A stretch of 64,000 nt of DNA from Eudorina sp. 2006-703-Eu-15 (Eukaryota > Chlorophyta > Chlorophyceae > Chlamydomonadales > Volvocaceae). Both the position numbers and the translations under genes were made by a program. Below, in pieces: positions 34,104 to 46,590 of the stretch. The DNA lies in assembly GCA_003117195.1 (NCBI GenBank), contig BDSI01000100.1, forward strand, positions 124,001 to 188,000, given 5' to 3'. Positions within the stretch are counted from its first letter, which is position 1, and every line of letters starts with the position of its first letter. A model generated the notes under the pieces. The model ran no database searches. It worked only from the letters and a program-made list of their open reading frames with translations, and was not told where the DNA came from.

Positions 34104-36849
34104 CGATGCGGAAGAGAACGTTCAGGGCTCTCTGCAACCTCCTCTCCCCGGGCGTGCCAAAGGTGCGCGCAACGAACTCTACGCACAGACCTGTCGATCT
34201 GGAGTTGACCGCACGAGCGCTCAGGCACCGCACGAGCGCTCAGGCACCGCACAAGCAGTCTCAGCGACGACAAAGCAGGGAGCTTAATTCAAACATCACC
34301 ACACCGGCGCCAAACACTGCAGTCAAACGCTGTAACTTTAAAGCCTCGCACTGCACATACCCGTCCAAGTCCCCGAAATCGAAGGTCCCTGAGCCTGCTC
34401 CTGCAAAGGAGTTCCAACTGCGACGCCAACTTCCGATGTGTAGGATGCCGTGCTGCAGTCTGCGACGATTTCCTCGCGCGCGGCATCGCGCGTGTTGGTT
34501 GTCGCCTCAACGGTGTCTGTTTCGACTTCCGAACGGTGCCCTGGCTCCACAAGACAGGAAGGTAACGCGAGTGACTGCGTGAGCTCCCTTCGAGCGTTGA
34601 TGAACGTGTCCGCACTGACGCCGGGCACTCCGCTCTTCCTCGTTGCGGCCGACAGAAGTTGACATATTCCTCCAAGCGCCGACTGGCGCGCAGCCAGTAA
34701 AGGCGATATCATGGATCTGTGTCCACTAGAGATGAGTTTGTTTCGTCTTGGTTACTTGTTATTAGATTTCAACATCAAATTAGTCGCGCATTCCTTTTGG
34801 GCGTAAAGCGCGTTGAAACCACGCTCAATGCTATGCTCGCGCGTTTACTATACCTGTAAAGTCATTGTGGGACTCGGTCGCTTACAGGACCGCCGTGGAA
34901 ATCACCGCTCCGGAACCTACCGGGACCACTGCTGTGTACTGATAATGTGATGAGCAGATGGCATACGGAATGGAATGGTAAAAGTTGCTGGCAAGTATGC
35001 TTCCGCCCATCATGTATGATCTGCTCATGGTTTTCAGCCCTCCGAGCTCCGACGCCGTGTACGGATGCTACGTAGCTAACTGACACCTTCAGCATCTCGT
35101 TGACTACCCGACACGACTGGAGCGCCATCATCTGCCGACACGCTTCGATATTCAACATTAATGTTGATTGTATTCCGCAAGCACGTGTCCTTTCGTATAC
35201 TTCGTGCGCGTCCAGCGGATACTGAGTAACTGACGCGGCAAAGGACAGAGCTGCATGCACGCGGCCAAAGGACACTTTGGCGCCGCGTGCGCGCAGGCCC
35301 CGATGAGGCGAGGTCTGAGGGTTCATGCCAGGTGAACCTGAAAGGCTTTCAGGGCCTTTCCGAAGGTTTCCATCCGTAGAAGCGACATGGGGGGTCACCA
35401 CCAAGCGCCCTGCGTTACTTTGGCTACGAGACAAGTCCGCCACTAATCGCTGCTGATGAATAAGCGAATTCTTGTTCCAGCGGGCCCCGCTGCTGATAGC
35501 GTTTCCCGCCCAGAACACCGCTGCCACGGGCCACAGCCGTCGTCGACCGCAGACGTGTGAAGCGACCCTCAGGTCAAACGCAGGTCCGCGGCACATGTCC
35601 CACAGGGGCTCCCGGTAGCGCCGATGATTTCTGTTATTCACATTATTCTCTCGCATGTTCATGCATTCGTTCATTCCATTGCCGCATGAGCTCGAGCGCC
35701 CTGCGGAACTTAAATTCACGATAATCTAGGGTGATGTCGATATCGCTGAATCTGCTTAATCCGCGGACTGCGGCGGGCGCCAGCCGCGTATCAGCACGAT
35801 CAGCACGATCAGCAAGTCTCATGGGCCCTGGCCCCCTAACACCACGAGAGGGTTTGCCCAGCGCAACCTAAATTTATGCGATGTCGCATGATTGTCCGAT
35901 GGCCAACGAAGGCGGGCAGATCACCGATGAAGCAAATAAGGATCAGGTAGGGCCTGGTAGGGTAACCCTGATCCTTGACGCAGGGAGGCTGGTGATTTCC
36001 GGGGTCCCCCAAGCAAGATTAACATCAACGTTCGATAGGCTAAACAGGGAGGACTTGTTCGAGGTCCTTTGCCGATCCATGCCGAGCGCGCGCGGCCCTA
36101 TCGGGTCGGGTTGGTCGACCGAAGGACACCTTCTGAGCCGTACCCAGATACGTGCACAGCCGAGAGCGGAGAGCAGCGATGCAGAACGCCTGGCAACCGG
36201 ACTCCAAGGAATCTCCAAACGGGGGACCTCCTGGGTAATGTACGGCGGGCATTACAACCTTGTAATAACAACCGTTGGAAGGACCTAGGACGCGAGGAAG
36301 GGCTTTGATCTCGCCAGATGGGTTCGATTTCCACCAGTGGAAACTGAGCAGGCGAATTCACCGAAATACGAAGTGAACCAACTTCCACAATTGCCGCATT
36401 TAAAGAAAGATCCCGCCGGCCGCGTTGTGAGAACGATCGCGTCTTGTGTCCGGGCAGGTCTGGTGTCCAAGGCGGTTCACACAGCCTCGTACAAGAGCAG
36501 ATCGACGAGGCCTTGATCTGACTCGCGACATAGAAAGACAGAGGTCGATCGCAGAGCGGCCTCCGAAGAATTGACTCTCCTGGACAGCCGCCCCGGCCAC
36601 CCTGTGCGGCCTGCCTGCCTGCCTGCTTCCCTGCTGCTGGGGCCTGTGGGGCCTGGGCAACGAACAGCAACGTCCTTCCAGAAGACGTTGAGGACGTTCC
36701 GCACAGCAGCCCGCTGCCCGCTGGGGGGCTGACTGAAGCTTGGATTCAGCTCCCGCGCAACGAGAGCTGCTTGAGGCGGAGGCGGAGACTGCGTGAGGCC
36801 AGCGCGTCGCGGCTGCCGCCTCTCTCTCCCCAAGCCCGGCGAACCCGAG

Positions 36850-36902
<53 letters not shown>

Positions 36903-37093
36903 GGACGGCTCGGTAACGCAGGCCCCAGTCCAGACCTTGGGTTTGCTACTGCAATCTTCAGAGCTGCTGGACTTCGAAGCGTTTTTATTTGGATTGGTTA
37001 CCGAGCAACAGAGCAGTGCGGACGGGGACACGGCGCCGTCTCGCGCGACACACCGCCACGCGCCGACCCTAGAGCGGCTTCGCCCGAACCCCA
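34104..37093. other. Divergent intergenic region between the PPR-like and hydrolase genes
   Basis: About 3 kb that must hold both promoters. Part of it (about 34300-36500) is AT-richer than the flanks. A (CA)n run lies at 36852-36901, within 250 bases of the hydrolase ATG. A 19-bp duplication, CGCACGAGCGCTCAGGCAC, lies near 34215-34250. A 135-codon frame at 35881-36288 (+) has no recognisable domain and I do not call it. Confidence 0.45.
36852..36901. repeat. (CA)n microsatellite
   Basis: About 25 CA units upstream of the hydrolase start, possibly in its 5' UTR. Unlike other AC/GT arrays here it contains no LINE copy. Confidence 0.97.
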
Positions 37094-40000
37094 ATGGCGG
37101 CACCATCGCCGCCGCCGGCGGTTACAGCTGGACAGCCGCCTGCGTTAGACCAGACGTGCACCGGCGCGGGCCGCGACGCGGCAAAATGTACGAGTGCGAA
37201 GAAGGGGAACTTGGATGGCGGCGGATCGGTGACCCACGGGTCGGTCCCCTCTTTGCCGCCGCCGGAAGGTCCCTGCCGGACGGTGGTGCAGCTGCCGCCC
37301 GCCGACCCACGGGTCAGTCGAGCGATGCTGCCGCCCGACTACGACCGCCGCGCCTGGGGTTTGCTGGCGCGCATGGCAGGTGCTGTCGTACTGTTCACGG
37401 CGGGCGTGACGCTGGCGGCGGCGGCGGCGGTGTGGTTGTTTGGGTTCCGCATGCTGCTGCTGGCGGCGCTGGCGGCTGAGGCGGCCTTCGCTGTGTTTTA
37501 CCGAGAGAGGTACGGTAATACACATCGTCCTTACAGCACATTCAAGAATGTAGATTAAAATAAATGCTTGGATATCCGCCGGAAAACAGGGACTGACGTT
37601 CGCGATTATGCATATGCCACAAAACAAGTGACGGACCCTTCCAAAGTAGAACGAGAGATGCCGTGCTCTGCTGACGCGTTTAGACGGATGGGCAAGACCG
37701 GGCACCGGGGGTGCTCTGGTGGTTCCGGAGCGCGCCCATCGCTTCGCGCAAGACACTTTGTCTCCTGGCATGCCCACGTGTGGGGCCTGAAACAAGGGGC
37801 ATAGCGCCGCACTTCCCGGGGCGCACTTCCCGGGGCGCACTTCCCGGGGCGCACTTCCCGGGGCGCACTTCCCGGGGCGCGGCGGCTACGTGCCGCCACA
37901 CGTGAGTCCCCCCCTGGAGTCCGCTTCAAGCACTCACCGGCAGGGGGGTCGGCAGCGCCCGGGTGTGCCGGGACCAGTAGTACGGTACAAGTTACCTTTC
38001 ACCCGTCCCACGGTAATTCCCCCCCCACCCCCCCTCCATCTATCGCTGCCCCGTGTCCCCATCCGGCCCCAGGTACTCGGCCCTCAACGCACAGCCGATG
38101 CGCCACGCGCCGGAGGCCCATGACCCGCTGCGCCTCTTCAACCGACTGCTGGAGGTGGGGCCCGGGGGAGGGAGGGGTGTCCTCACGGCGCAGGGGAGGT
38201 CAGCCACCGTGCCGGCGCTGCCGGCTCGCCATCGTCGCGCCACCGCACATGCCGTACATGCCGGTCGTCTGCCCTCACGGCTGCTTCCGGCATCCGGGGC
38301 TGAGGGCGGCGTGAATCCCCACACCACCACCGGGGGCTGTTTTCCTCATTAACCGCCACACCACCGGCTGGCGCCATCCAGCTTGCGCAAGCAACACCCC
38401 ACCCCCTTGAGGATGTCACCGATGAGCGATGACCCGCGGGGTCTACTGTACCATGTAATGAGTCGACCACGAAGCACCACTTCCTTGATGACGGTTACCA
38501 TGGTGGAGCCTCAATCAGTCAGGACCGCGTGTCAGGACCCCCCTCCCCACCCGTCCGTGAACTTTCCCCCCGTGCTCGTGTCCACGCTCGCAGGTCTGCT
38601 CAAGCTCGTCGTACACCATTGACGTACACGAGTACCTGTCGTGCTGGTTCTGCGGGGCCGACCCCGCCGTCATCCGACAGGACAACCTGGCCGACCTCAT
38701 CGCGTACGGCTTTTGGTACAAGAGCAGGTACGACATATTTTCTCTGTTGAGGATCGTACAACGGGGGCGCGGTACGGTACTTGACTTCCTCGCCTCCTTG
38801 CCTGGCCGGCCTGCCTGCCTGGGACCTGGTGTACATACCTGGCCTGAGATGCGGACCGGACGGGACCCCAACCTACCCGACAGAACCCCACCTACCCGAC
38901 CGACCCCCAACCGACATGACCGAACTGCGACCCATTGCTAGCCAAGAGCTTTGAACTTTTGCGGACCCCCTGCGACAATGAGATGTTTAAAGTCAGCACT
39001 GCAGCAGCAGCAGGCTGGGTCCGCACACGGCACCCCCCCGCGGCCAACCTCCGCACGACACCCCACCCCACCCCACCCCACCCGGCCCTCTGCCGGCAGG
39101 CACGAGATGGAGGCTGCCGGGCAGGGCCCGCTGCTGCGGCAGTGTGTGGCCCGCATGCAGACCGCCCTGGGCTTCGCGCTGCCGCCGGGGTACACCCCGG
39201 GGCTGCAAATGATGACCCACCTGTGGGAGCCGCTCAGGGCCGGGTACAGGTGCGCAAGCGGGGGCGCGAGGGGGATGGAGCGGAAGGGGGGGCAAGTGCG
39301 TGGGGGCTACAGGGAGGCAGGGTGGGCGCTGTAAGGGAGACAGGCCGGGGGATGGGCTGCACGGCTGCAGTCCTTGGGCGGCAGGTTGTCTGTTCAGGGC
39401 GGAAGCGGGGAGCAGGAAATTGGCTGCTTGGCTGGCGAAGGTGGGAAGGGCGGCAAGGGTGCCAAGGGCGGCAAGGCTGGAAGGGGTGGGCGCGCGCGAC
39501 CCGTGGGGTGGGGCGCCGACAGCCGCCTGGGTTCCAGTCGCGACGCGACGCGGCGCCAGCAGCTGTTGCTCCGCACGGCCCCCTCCGATCGACTGCTCAG
39601 GCCGTTGATGCTGTACGGCGCGACCGAGGTGCTGGCGTTGCTGTGCCGTGCGCTGCTGCTCGGCATGGGCTGCCGCCTCAGCACGCTCAGCACGGAGCGG
39701 GCGGGCAGCATGATGGTGGCTGTAGCAGGGATGGACACGTCGCAGCAGCAGCAGCGGCAGCAGCAACAGCAACAGGCATACCAGCCAGGCGGCAACAAGG
39801 CACAGCAACAGGAGGAGAAGGGCTTCCGAGGCGGGGCCGAGTGCCCGATGGGCGTCGGCGTCGGTGCCGCCAGTAGTGGCGGTGGCGATGGCGGCGGTGG
39901 CGGCCCCGGCGGCGGCCCGGTGCCGGTGATGCTGCTGCACGGCGTGGGCCTGGGGCTGCTGCCGTACACCAATCTGCTCAGGTGGGCCTCCCACTGGAGG

Positions 40001-43000
40001 GTGCACCCCCGGATACCCTTCCCTCCCTGTTGGCGCCCCCGCGTCCCCCTGGCGATTAAGCTGTCGTATCCCGGCGGTCGCCCAACGACCTGCCAACTGT
40101 CATGTACGGCCCGGCTCTTGAAAAGCTGGGCGAATGAACAGAGCCCGTACTCACCCGGTATTTCCGTGTGCGCTCCATATTTCCCGCGAATTGGATCCCC
40201 GAAAATCGCAAAAAACATTTCGGAGGCCGGGCAGCTGGGAGCCCAGTTTCCTTGAATCCGCGGCACAGGTGGTCACTCGGATTTGTCACGATGACGACAC
40301 CGTCGTACCAACCCGTCCTGTGCAAGGCACGATGACGACACCGTCGTACCGACCCGCCCTGCCAGTTGTGCAGCAGCCCGGCGCCGAGGTCGCTCTTGCG
40401 TCGTGCAATTGCCGTGCTCGGTACTTTAGAATTGTTGTTGCTGCTGCCCTCCTGGAGTACGACAATCACATTATGGCATCATCGTCCGTACGTCCGTACG
40501 TACGGTCATATGCACCCACCCCCAGGTGTCTGTTGGCGGCGGGGCTGCCGGTGGTGGCGGTGGAGTATAAGCACGTGTCGCTGCGGCTGTGCTCCATCAT
40601 ACCCTCCGCCGATGACATCGCGGCCGCGGCGGTGGGCCTTATGGACCAACTGGGCATCGAGCAGGTACGGCGTGAGGTACGGCACGGGCGCACACCGTGC
40701 GGCGCACACTCGTGGTTGCCTCTCCCCCGGCGCGGTGCGGTGCGGTGCGGTGCGTTGCGTTGCGTTGCGGGGGGGAGGGGCGCGGACGGCCCGGCCGTGT
40801 GTAACGGGAAGGGAATGGTTTTCGGTCTTCACACCGCACCCAGCACCGACCACATCTCGCAAGTCGCACTCGCCACCGCCCTCTCCTCCATTTTGTCCAA
40901 ACCGCCGCAACGTCCGGCCCCTTCCGCACCCTCGTCCGTGTCAGCGGAGAGCAGAGGGGCCACGGTCACGCCTCCTTCACGCCTCCCCAGGGCTCCCTCC
41001 TCTGCAATATAAGTTTTTAACAACCGCCAGCAGCGTCCGGTCCGACACCTTAACGGCTACGTGGCCGAACTGGCGTCAGGCAGATTTGTTCGTTTCGGTG
41101 GTTACCAGTTCAGTCAGAATTTGTCAAGGCCTACAAGATGGACGTCGTCGCATCGCTGGAGATCCTGGTACAGTCGAGAGTCTTCATCGGATATTCGCTC
41201 CGTCAGCGGCGCAGTGTAGATATGTCTACCAATTTCCCATACCCCCCGGGACCCTCGGTGAAACCCTAGCTCGTCCGTCGACCGGCCCCTCTGCCCGCCC
41301 GCCCGCCGGTTGCCCTCCCCCCCTCCCCTCCCCCTCCTCCCCCCGGTTATCCCCCCCCAGGCCTGCGTGGTGGCCCACTCGTACGGCACCTTCGTTGCGT
41401 CGCGCATGGCCCAGCTGTACGGCTCGCGGCTCCAGAGTCTCGCCCTGCTGGACCCGGTCTGCTTTGGGTGCGTCGGGAGTCCCCCCCTTCCCCCCTGGGG
41501 GTTCGTTCTACGGGTTTATTTATTTATTTATTTTTCTCAATTTAACCCCCCTTTGGGGCCGGGGACACGGAGGGCACACGGGGAGATCAGCTGGTGCACT
41601 GCCATTGGGTACGTGTCCACACAAGCGTCTGGAGCCGTGTCTGGACCTCGGTACAGTACGACTGGTACAGTACGACTTGTACGGCGCACACCGTATGAAA
41701 AGGGGGTCTAGCTTTGGGCTCCCGAGCGACGCCATTCAAGAAGCCAGAAAGGCCAAGGAGGATGGCATCGGAGGGCTGCACGGGGCCCCTTGCAGGGATG
41801 AAGATGATGAGGACGAGACCACCACCACCACCACCACCGGGCACTGCTGTGGTCGGGTCGGTCGGCCGCCCCGTGTATCCAACTGCCCACCCGCACCCAC
41901 CGCTGCAACACATGATGGTCCCCCCGCGCTCGGGCTCCTCTTGTCGGTCTCCAGGGCGTCCCTGAACCCGCCTCGCAATGTCCCTCCCCTTCCCCCCCCC
42001 ACACACACATACACACACGCACCGTACACGGACCGGCGACAGCATGTTCCTGCCGTCTCTGCTCCGGAACTTCATCTACCGCCCGCCGCGCACAGACAAC
42101 TTCCGTAACTGGATCCAGGTACGACGTATGGTACGACGACAACAGACATGGGAATGCGGGTCTGCACGCGGGTCTGCGAGATGGCGGATCACCGGGGTAT
42201 CGTTAACCGTGCCGCGATTGTTAACCGTATTACAGGTCAGCCGCCACACATCTCCCCCTATCTTGCCCAACAGCATCTCTCACCGATGCCTCCTTTCCTG
42301 TAAATAAAAGTAGTCATCCAGCATCTTAACCGTATACGTGTGCTGTAATGAATAATCGTAATGCCTCCGTCTGATCCGGTCACTGTCCTCCAAGTCACCG
42401 GCGTGCCAAGTGGCACGCGTGCCGTGCATTCCTGCACTGCCGTATAGTGTCGTACATTACCGTACACTTATGCCCCATGACGCAGCTGTTTTTAGGTCGT
42501 CCAAACCATTTCGAACAACTCCTCGGTTAACCATTTGACCCACTCTGTCGACATCTGCTCTCTCTCTCTCTCTGCACCCAACCAGGACTACGTGCGCTTC
42601 TTCGTGTCGCGCGAGCTGCACTGCGCCGCCGCCATGTGCCGCCGCTTCTACTGGTCGGACCTCAACCTCTGGCCGCACGTGAGTACGGATGAGCTTGGTT
42701 GGTGGGCGGCAACACCGTTACGTTCTAAGCGTCCCCTGGATCCACTATCCAGTTAGCGCGGCAAGGACCGCACACAGCGTGCATCACGATGTGCGCCCTG
42801 CGCCGGGTCGGTTTTATATTTAAGGATGTTGCAGCGGACCCCGCGGGTCATCGGTGAGGTCGGTTGCGTTGTCCCCCGTCCCCCGTATACTCGCTCGCAC
42901 CTATGCTGGTGAGGAGGGGCGAGGAGCGCCGAGGGGAGGAAAACAACGGGTGAATGAAGAGTCCGTGTTTGTGAACATCCTCCTTTGGAAATCAGCGGTC

Positions 43001-46000
43001 GCCCGTGGTGGGAGACGCTAAGAAATGCTCTGCACCTGCTACCTGGAAGCATGGTTGCTTGGCTGAATCCCCCCCAAACCCCCAAACCCCTAAAACCCCT
43101 AAAACCCCAAAACGAGCTACGGGCGGCTCGAGGCAGCCCTCGTAAGGCCCCGCGGTCCCTCGGAGGCCGCCGAAACACAAACGTCACCCCTCCGCCCGCC
43201 GTCCACCCCACCTAACCGCCCACTGCAGGACGTACCTTGCCGTACACTCATCAGCATGGCGGGCGGGGACGAGCTGATTCACGTGGATGCGGTACGTCTC
43301 TCCCCCCGGGAGCCCGGGAGAGGGAGGGAGGGAGGGTTCCGGCGCCAGGAGAGGGAGGGAGGGAGGGAGCGAGGGGACATGGAGTGCTGGGGGCCGAGAG
43401 GTATCCTCGGCGGGCGTTCCGGTGGCGTCTTCGGGTTCGGTATGAAGGCCATAATACGGTCATTGTTCTTTTGTAGCGGGATCCGTCCAACCGGCTTGTT
43501 CACCATGGCGCGAATCAACCCCCGGGTCGCTGAAGCCGATGAGATACGGTAATGCGGATCAGATTTCGTGCAGATTGCCATTATGCCATGCTTGGGTGTT
43601 TGCCCAAATCCACCATATTCCCGGACTGGCCCCCCCGGGTTGAGTAGACCCCCCGGGCACGCACGGGTCGCGTGCACAGCACGGAGAGCAGCATGCCGTT
43701 GGGGGAAGGTTCGTTGCCGTACCAACCAACCCAATAACCGCCATCCCTCCCGTTCACGCTGTGCAGGTGATGGAGTTTGTACGGCACTACGCCGCAAAGG
43801 TCCTGTTCCATCCGGGCCACACACACGCCCAGATCATAATAGACCGGGACTGGCACCAGCAGGTACGGCAAGGCGCGTCTTGTGCGATGCATGTCGTACA
43901 GTGTACGGCGTACCTCTTTAGAAGGGCGTCAGAGGGGGGGACAACGGTCGGGCCCCGTACATGATGAGGGGCAACCGACACGGGGTTCAGGGGGGAATGG
44001 GTGGGTCTCTCCCCGCGACCTGGGAAGTTTGGGGGCCTTGGGACGTAGCGTACGACACATTTAGTACGGACATTGGTCTCGCGTTGCGTGCGACTTCTCA
44101 GAGGCCGCCTCGAATCATCGATAAGGCCCTGCGGTCAAGCCCTGTGAGGTAGCAGCAGTGACATGCTGCGAGCTGAATCCACAAGCTCCAAAAGAACGCG
44201 GTCGTACATAGGGTCGTACATGCGGTCGTACGTTCGACGCGGATGCGGATGAGGGGGTCCGCGTAACAGCCGAGTCCCAACACCGGAGCCCTCCCCCTGT
44301 CCTTTCCTGTATCCTCCTGTCCCGGGGTACGACAATCGCCGTCGCATCGCTGGGGGTCCTTCCGGACACAGTCCCATTGGGGTCCGCTGTAACGTTCATC
44401 CGTTGCTTCATAGTCCATTCTCCACCGGACCTCAGCTCCGGCAGTCACCCCGCTGTATACCAATTCCTATACCCCGCTTTAGTGACCCACACCCCGGGCT
44501 TTCGGCCTGCTATCCTCTTTCAGCTAACCGCTCCCCGCCGCACGGGTTCGTTTTTCTAGGGTTTTAATTCTCAATTTACGGTAACCCCGCCGCCCTCCGC
44601 CGCTACACCCAACCCCCCACCCCATCCCGCCCCACCCCGCCACGCAGCTGGTGGCTGACGTGGCGGCCATGGCCAGCTCCGGAACCGGGGTCGCCGGGGC
44701 CATGGAGGTGCAGCGCCGCCTCACCGCGCCGGCCGCGCCCACGCCGCGCCGGCGTCCCGGCCTGCCGCCGCCGCCGCCGCTGCCGCTGGGGCCGCCGCCG
44801 CAGCTCCGCGGCGGGCGGCAGCAGCCGCAGGCTCAGCCGCTGCCGCAGCGCCGCATCACGGTTTCGGAGCTCCACGAGCTGCTGAAGACGCAGCAGCAGC
44901 GGCAGCAGCAGCAGCCGCGCCAGGGGCGGCACCAGCACCCGCAGCAGCAGCCGCAGCAGCAGCAGCCGTATGACGGCTGGCACCCGCTCACCCGCCTGCA
45001 TGCACCCAACGGACACGGTCTCGTCGGCGGCGCTGGGCGTGCCGTGCGGCGCCGCTGGACGGCCAGCGATACCAGTACGACAGCCAGCGCCGCCGGGGGT
45101 GCGCAGTTCGGCGGCTTCGGGACGGGTTTGGGTTTGGGTTTGGGCGGCGGGGGTATTGCGGAGGAGCGGTCCGCGTCGCCCGCCACGACGGAGAGGTCCA
45201 CGACCTCGGGTCACCCGCTGTCGGTGGCGGACTTGCATGGCGGCGGCGGCGGCGGGGCAGTCGTAGGCTTGACGGCGGCCGGTGATCACGACGGCGACGG
45301 CGGTGGCGGCGGCGACGGCGGCGACGGCGGCGGCGGCGGCGGTGGTGGCGGCGGTGGCGGCGGCCTTGAGGGTGCGGCGGCATTCGCAGCGGACCTCCGC
45401 CGCCACATCCAAATGTCCCGCGGCGGCGGCGGCGGCGGCGGCGCTGACGCCACGGCTGCTGGTGCCCATACCGATATGGTTGCGTCGGAGGGTGATGTCG
45501 GTGTCGTACAGCCGGCAGCGACACTGCGCGGATCGGTGGAGGCGCCGCTGCCGGCGGACGTCGATGCGGCCTCGCGGGAGCCACCCGGGCCCCAGTCGCA
45601 CCCGCTGCCGCGGACGCCGCCGACGTCCAGGGTCAACACCATTGTGGGCGACGACGGCAGCGGCAAGGATGGCCTAGCCGCCGGCGGCGGCGGCGGCGCT
45701 GCGGGGCCAGCGCAGCCGCCACCGCCACCGCAGGAGCCGTCGCCGCCGCAGCCGCAGCACCCCGCGTCGACGTCTTCAGTGGCAACTGCGACGGGGCCCG
45801 ACGGGGCTGTGGGGTGGGGGGAGCTCCTCTCCCTGGAGTCATCACCCCCGGACCCATCCGGGGCGGTTCACGAGGCTGCACGGTGGGTTATTACGGGCTG
45901 GATCCCGGATGGCCGCAGCAGCGGCCCGTGGGACATATACCTAGATATGTTGATGGCATGGACGATGGGCATAATATGCATGGGGCGAAAATGTTTCGTC

Positions 46001-46030
46001 GTTCAGGCAAATCAAAGATGTACCGCATGA
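37094..46030 (+). CDS. Membrane-anchored alpha/beta hydrolase with long low-complexity tail (12 exons, ~1039 aa)
   Basis: Exons: 37094-37509, 38073-38154, 38594-38727, 39100-39249, 39601-39981, 40526-40664, 41361-41467, 42043-42118, 42586-42678, 43229-43291, 43767-43862 and 44648-46030; phase is kept throughout. Residues about 90-135 form one or two membrane helices (LARMAGAVVLFTAGVTLAAA, MLLLAALAAEAAFAVF). The hydrolase fold starts with VPVMLLHGVGLGLLPY (oxyanion HGVG, 373-376). The nucleophile elbow is AHSYGT (S441), the acid is probably D540 in MAGGDELIHVD, and the base is H565 or H567 in FHPGHTHAQI. The wording resembles membrane-anchored serine hydrolases of fungi and algae, probably acting on lipids or esters, but the substrate is unknown. 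Exon 12 adds a Gln/Pro/Gly-rich tail of about 450 residues. The last ~30 residues are unlike the rest, so the true end may be spliced (see the exon at 46374). Confidence 0.85.
37810..37878. repeat. 14-bp tandem repeat in hydrolase intron 1
   Basis: Five exact units of CACTTCCCGGGGCG in tandem, rich in the palindrome CCCGGG. Confidence 0.95.
38405..38455 (+). repeat. Family B motif in hydrolase intron 2
   Basis: Reads GCGATGACCCGCGGGGTCTA followed by CTGTACCATG, on the opposite strand from the other copies. Confidence 0.6.
41146..41245 (+). repeat. Family A element, copy 7 (full length)
   Basis: Runs from CGTCGCATCGCTGGAGATCC through GTCAGCGGCGCAGTGTAGAT to ATGTCTACCAATTTCCCATA and CCCC. It lies in gene sense in hydrolase intron 6, about 115 bases upstream of the acceptor at 41360. 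Confidence 0.88.
42820..42860 (-). repeat. Family B motif in hydrolase intron 9
   Basis: On the minus strand CCGATGACCCGCGGGGTCCG then CTGCAACATCCTTAA, almost identical to 5612-5660. Confidence 0.7.
44338..44480 (+). repeat. Family A element, copy 8 (diverged)
   Basis: Shares GTCGCATCGCTGG, CTCCACCGGACC and CCAATTCCTATACCCC with the family, with an internal stretch of extra sequence. It lies in gene sense in the last hydrolase intron, about 170 bases before the acceptor at 44647. Confidence 0.6.
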
Positions 46031-46373
46031 ACCGAGTGTATCGCAACTTCCACTCAACACGCCTCACCACCTTCGACTCCTAGATGCCCAAGGGTACGCG
46101 GATGGCAAACGATGGGCGCTCGTCCCATCGTACGGCAACCCCCTCACCACTTACACCGCCCCAACCTGCGGCCGTGCCAACGCGACCAAGGAACCGCCCG
46201 AAGGCGTTTCTTCTGGGTTTCTTTCCGCGTTTCATTTTAACCCCCAGCCACCGCCCGAAGCCCTTACGGCCTCTAGGGGCGCTCCGCAATCCCGTGACGT
46301 GTTCCGCAGCCTACCGTGCATCCACCACGGTATGTACCCCAGAGCAAGGCACCCGAATCGAAACCCGCCGCAG

Positions 46374-46590
46374 ACGGCCCTGGCCCGAGCTGTGGGACAA
46401 GCGGCTGCTGCTGGAGCTGGAGCTTGCGGAGGTGGGCCTCAACCACGCGGTGCTCATTTCGGGGACGGGGCGGGGCGCGGCGGCGGGAGGAGCGGGAGGA
46501 GCGGGGGCGGGGGGCGCGGCCTCCTGGGCGGGGGGCGCAACGGACTGGGCGGCGGGGGGCGGGGGAGCCGCCGACGCGGGCGGGATGTGA
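46374..46590 (+). CDS. Possible alternative terminal exon of the hydrolase gene, or an isolated exon
   Basis: After the acceptor CGCCGCAG at 46373 the frame reads RPWPELWDKRLLLELELAEV then GLNHAVLIS, an amphipathic and gene-like segment, before a Gly/Ala tail and a stop at 46590. It could be the end of the hydrolase transcript if exon 12 is spliced before 46030. I cannot prove the junction. Confidence 0.3.
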
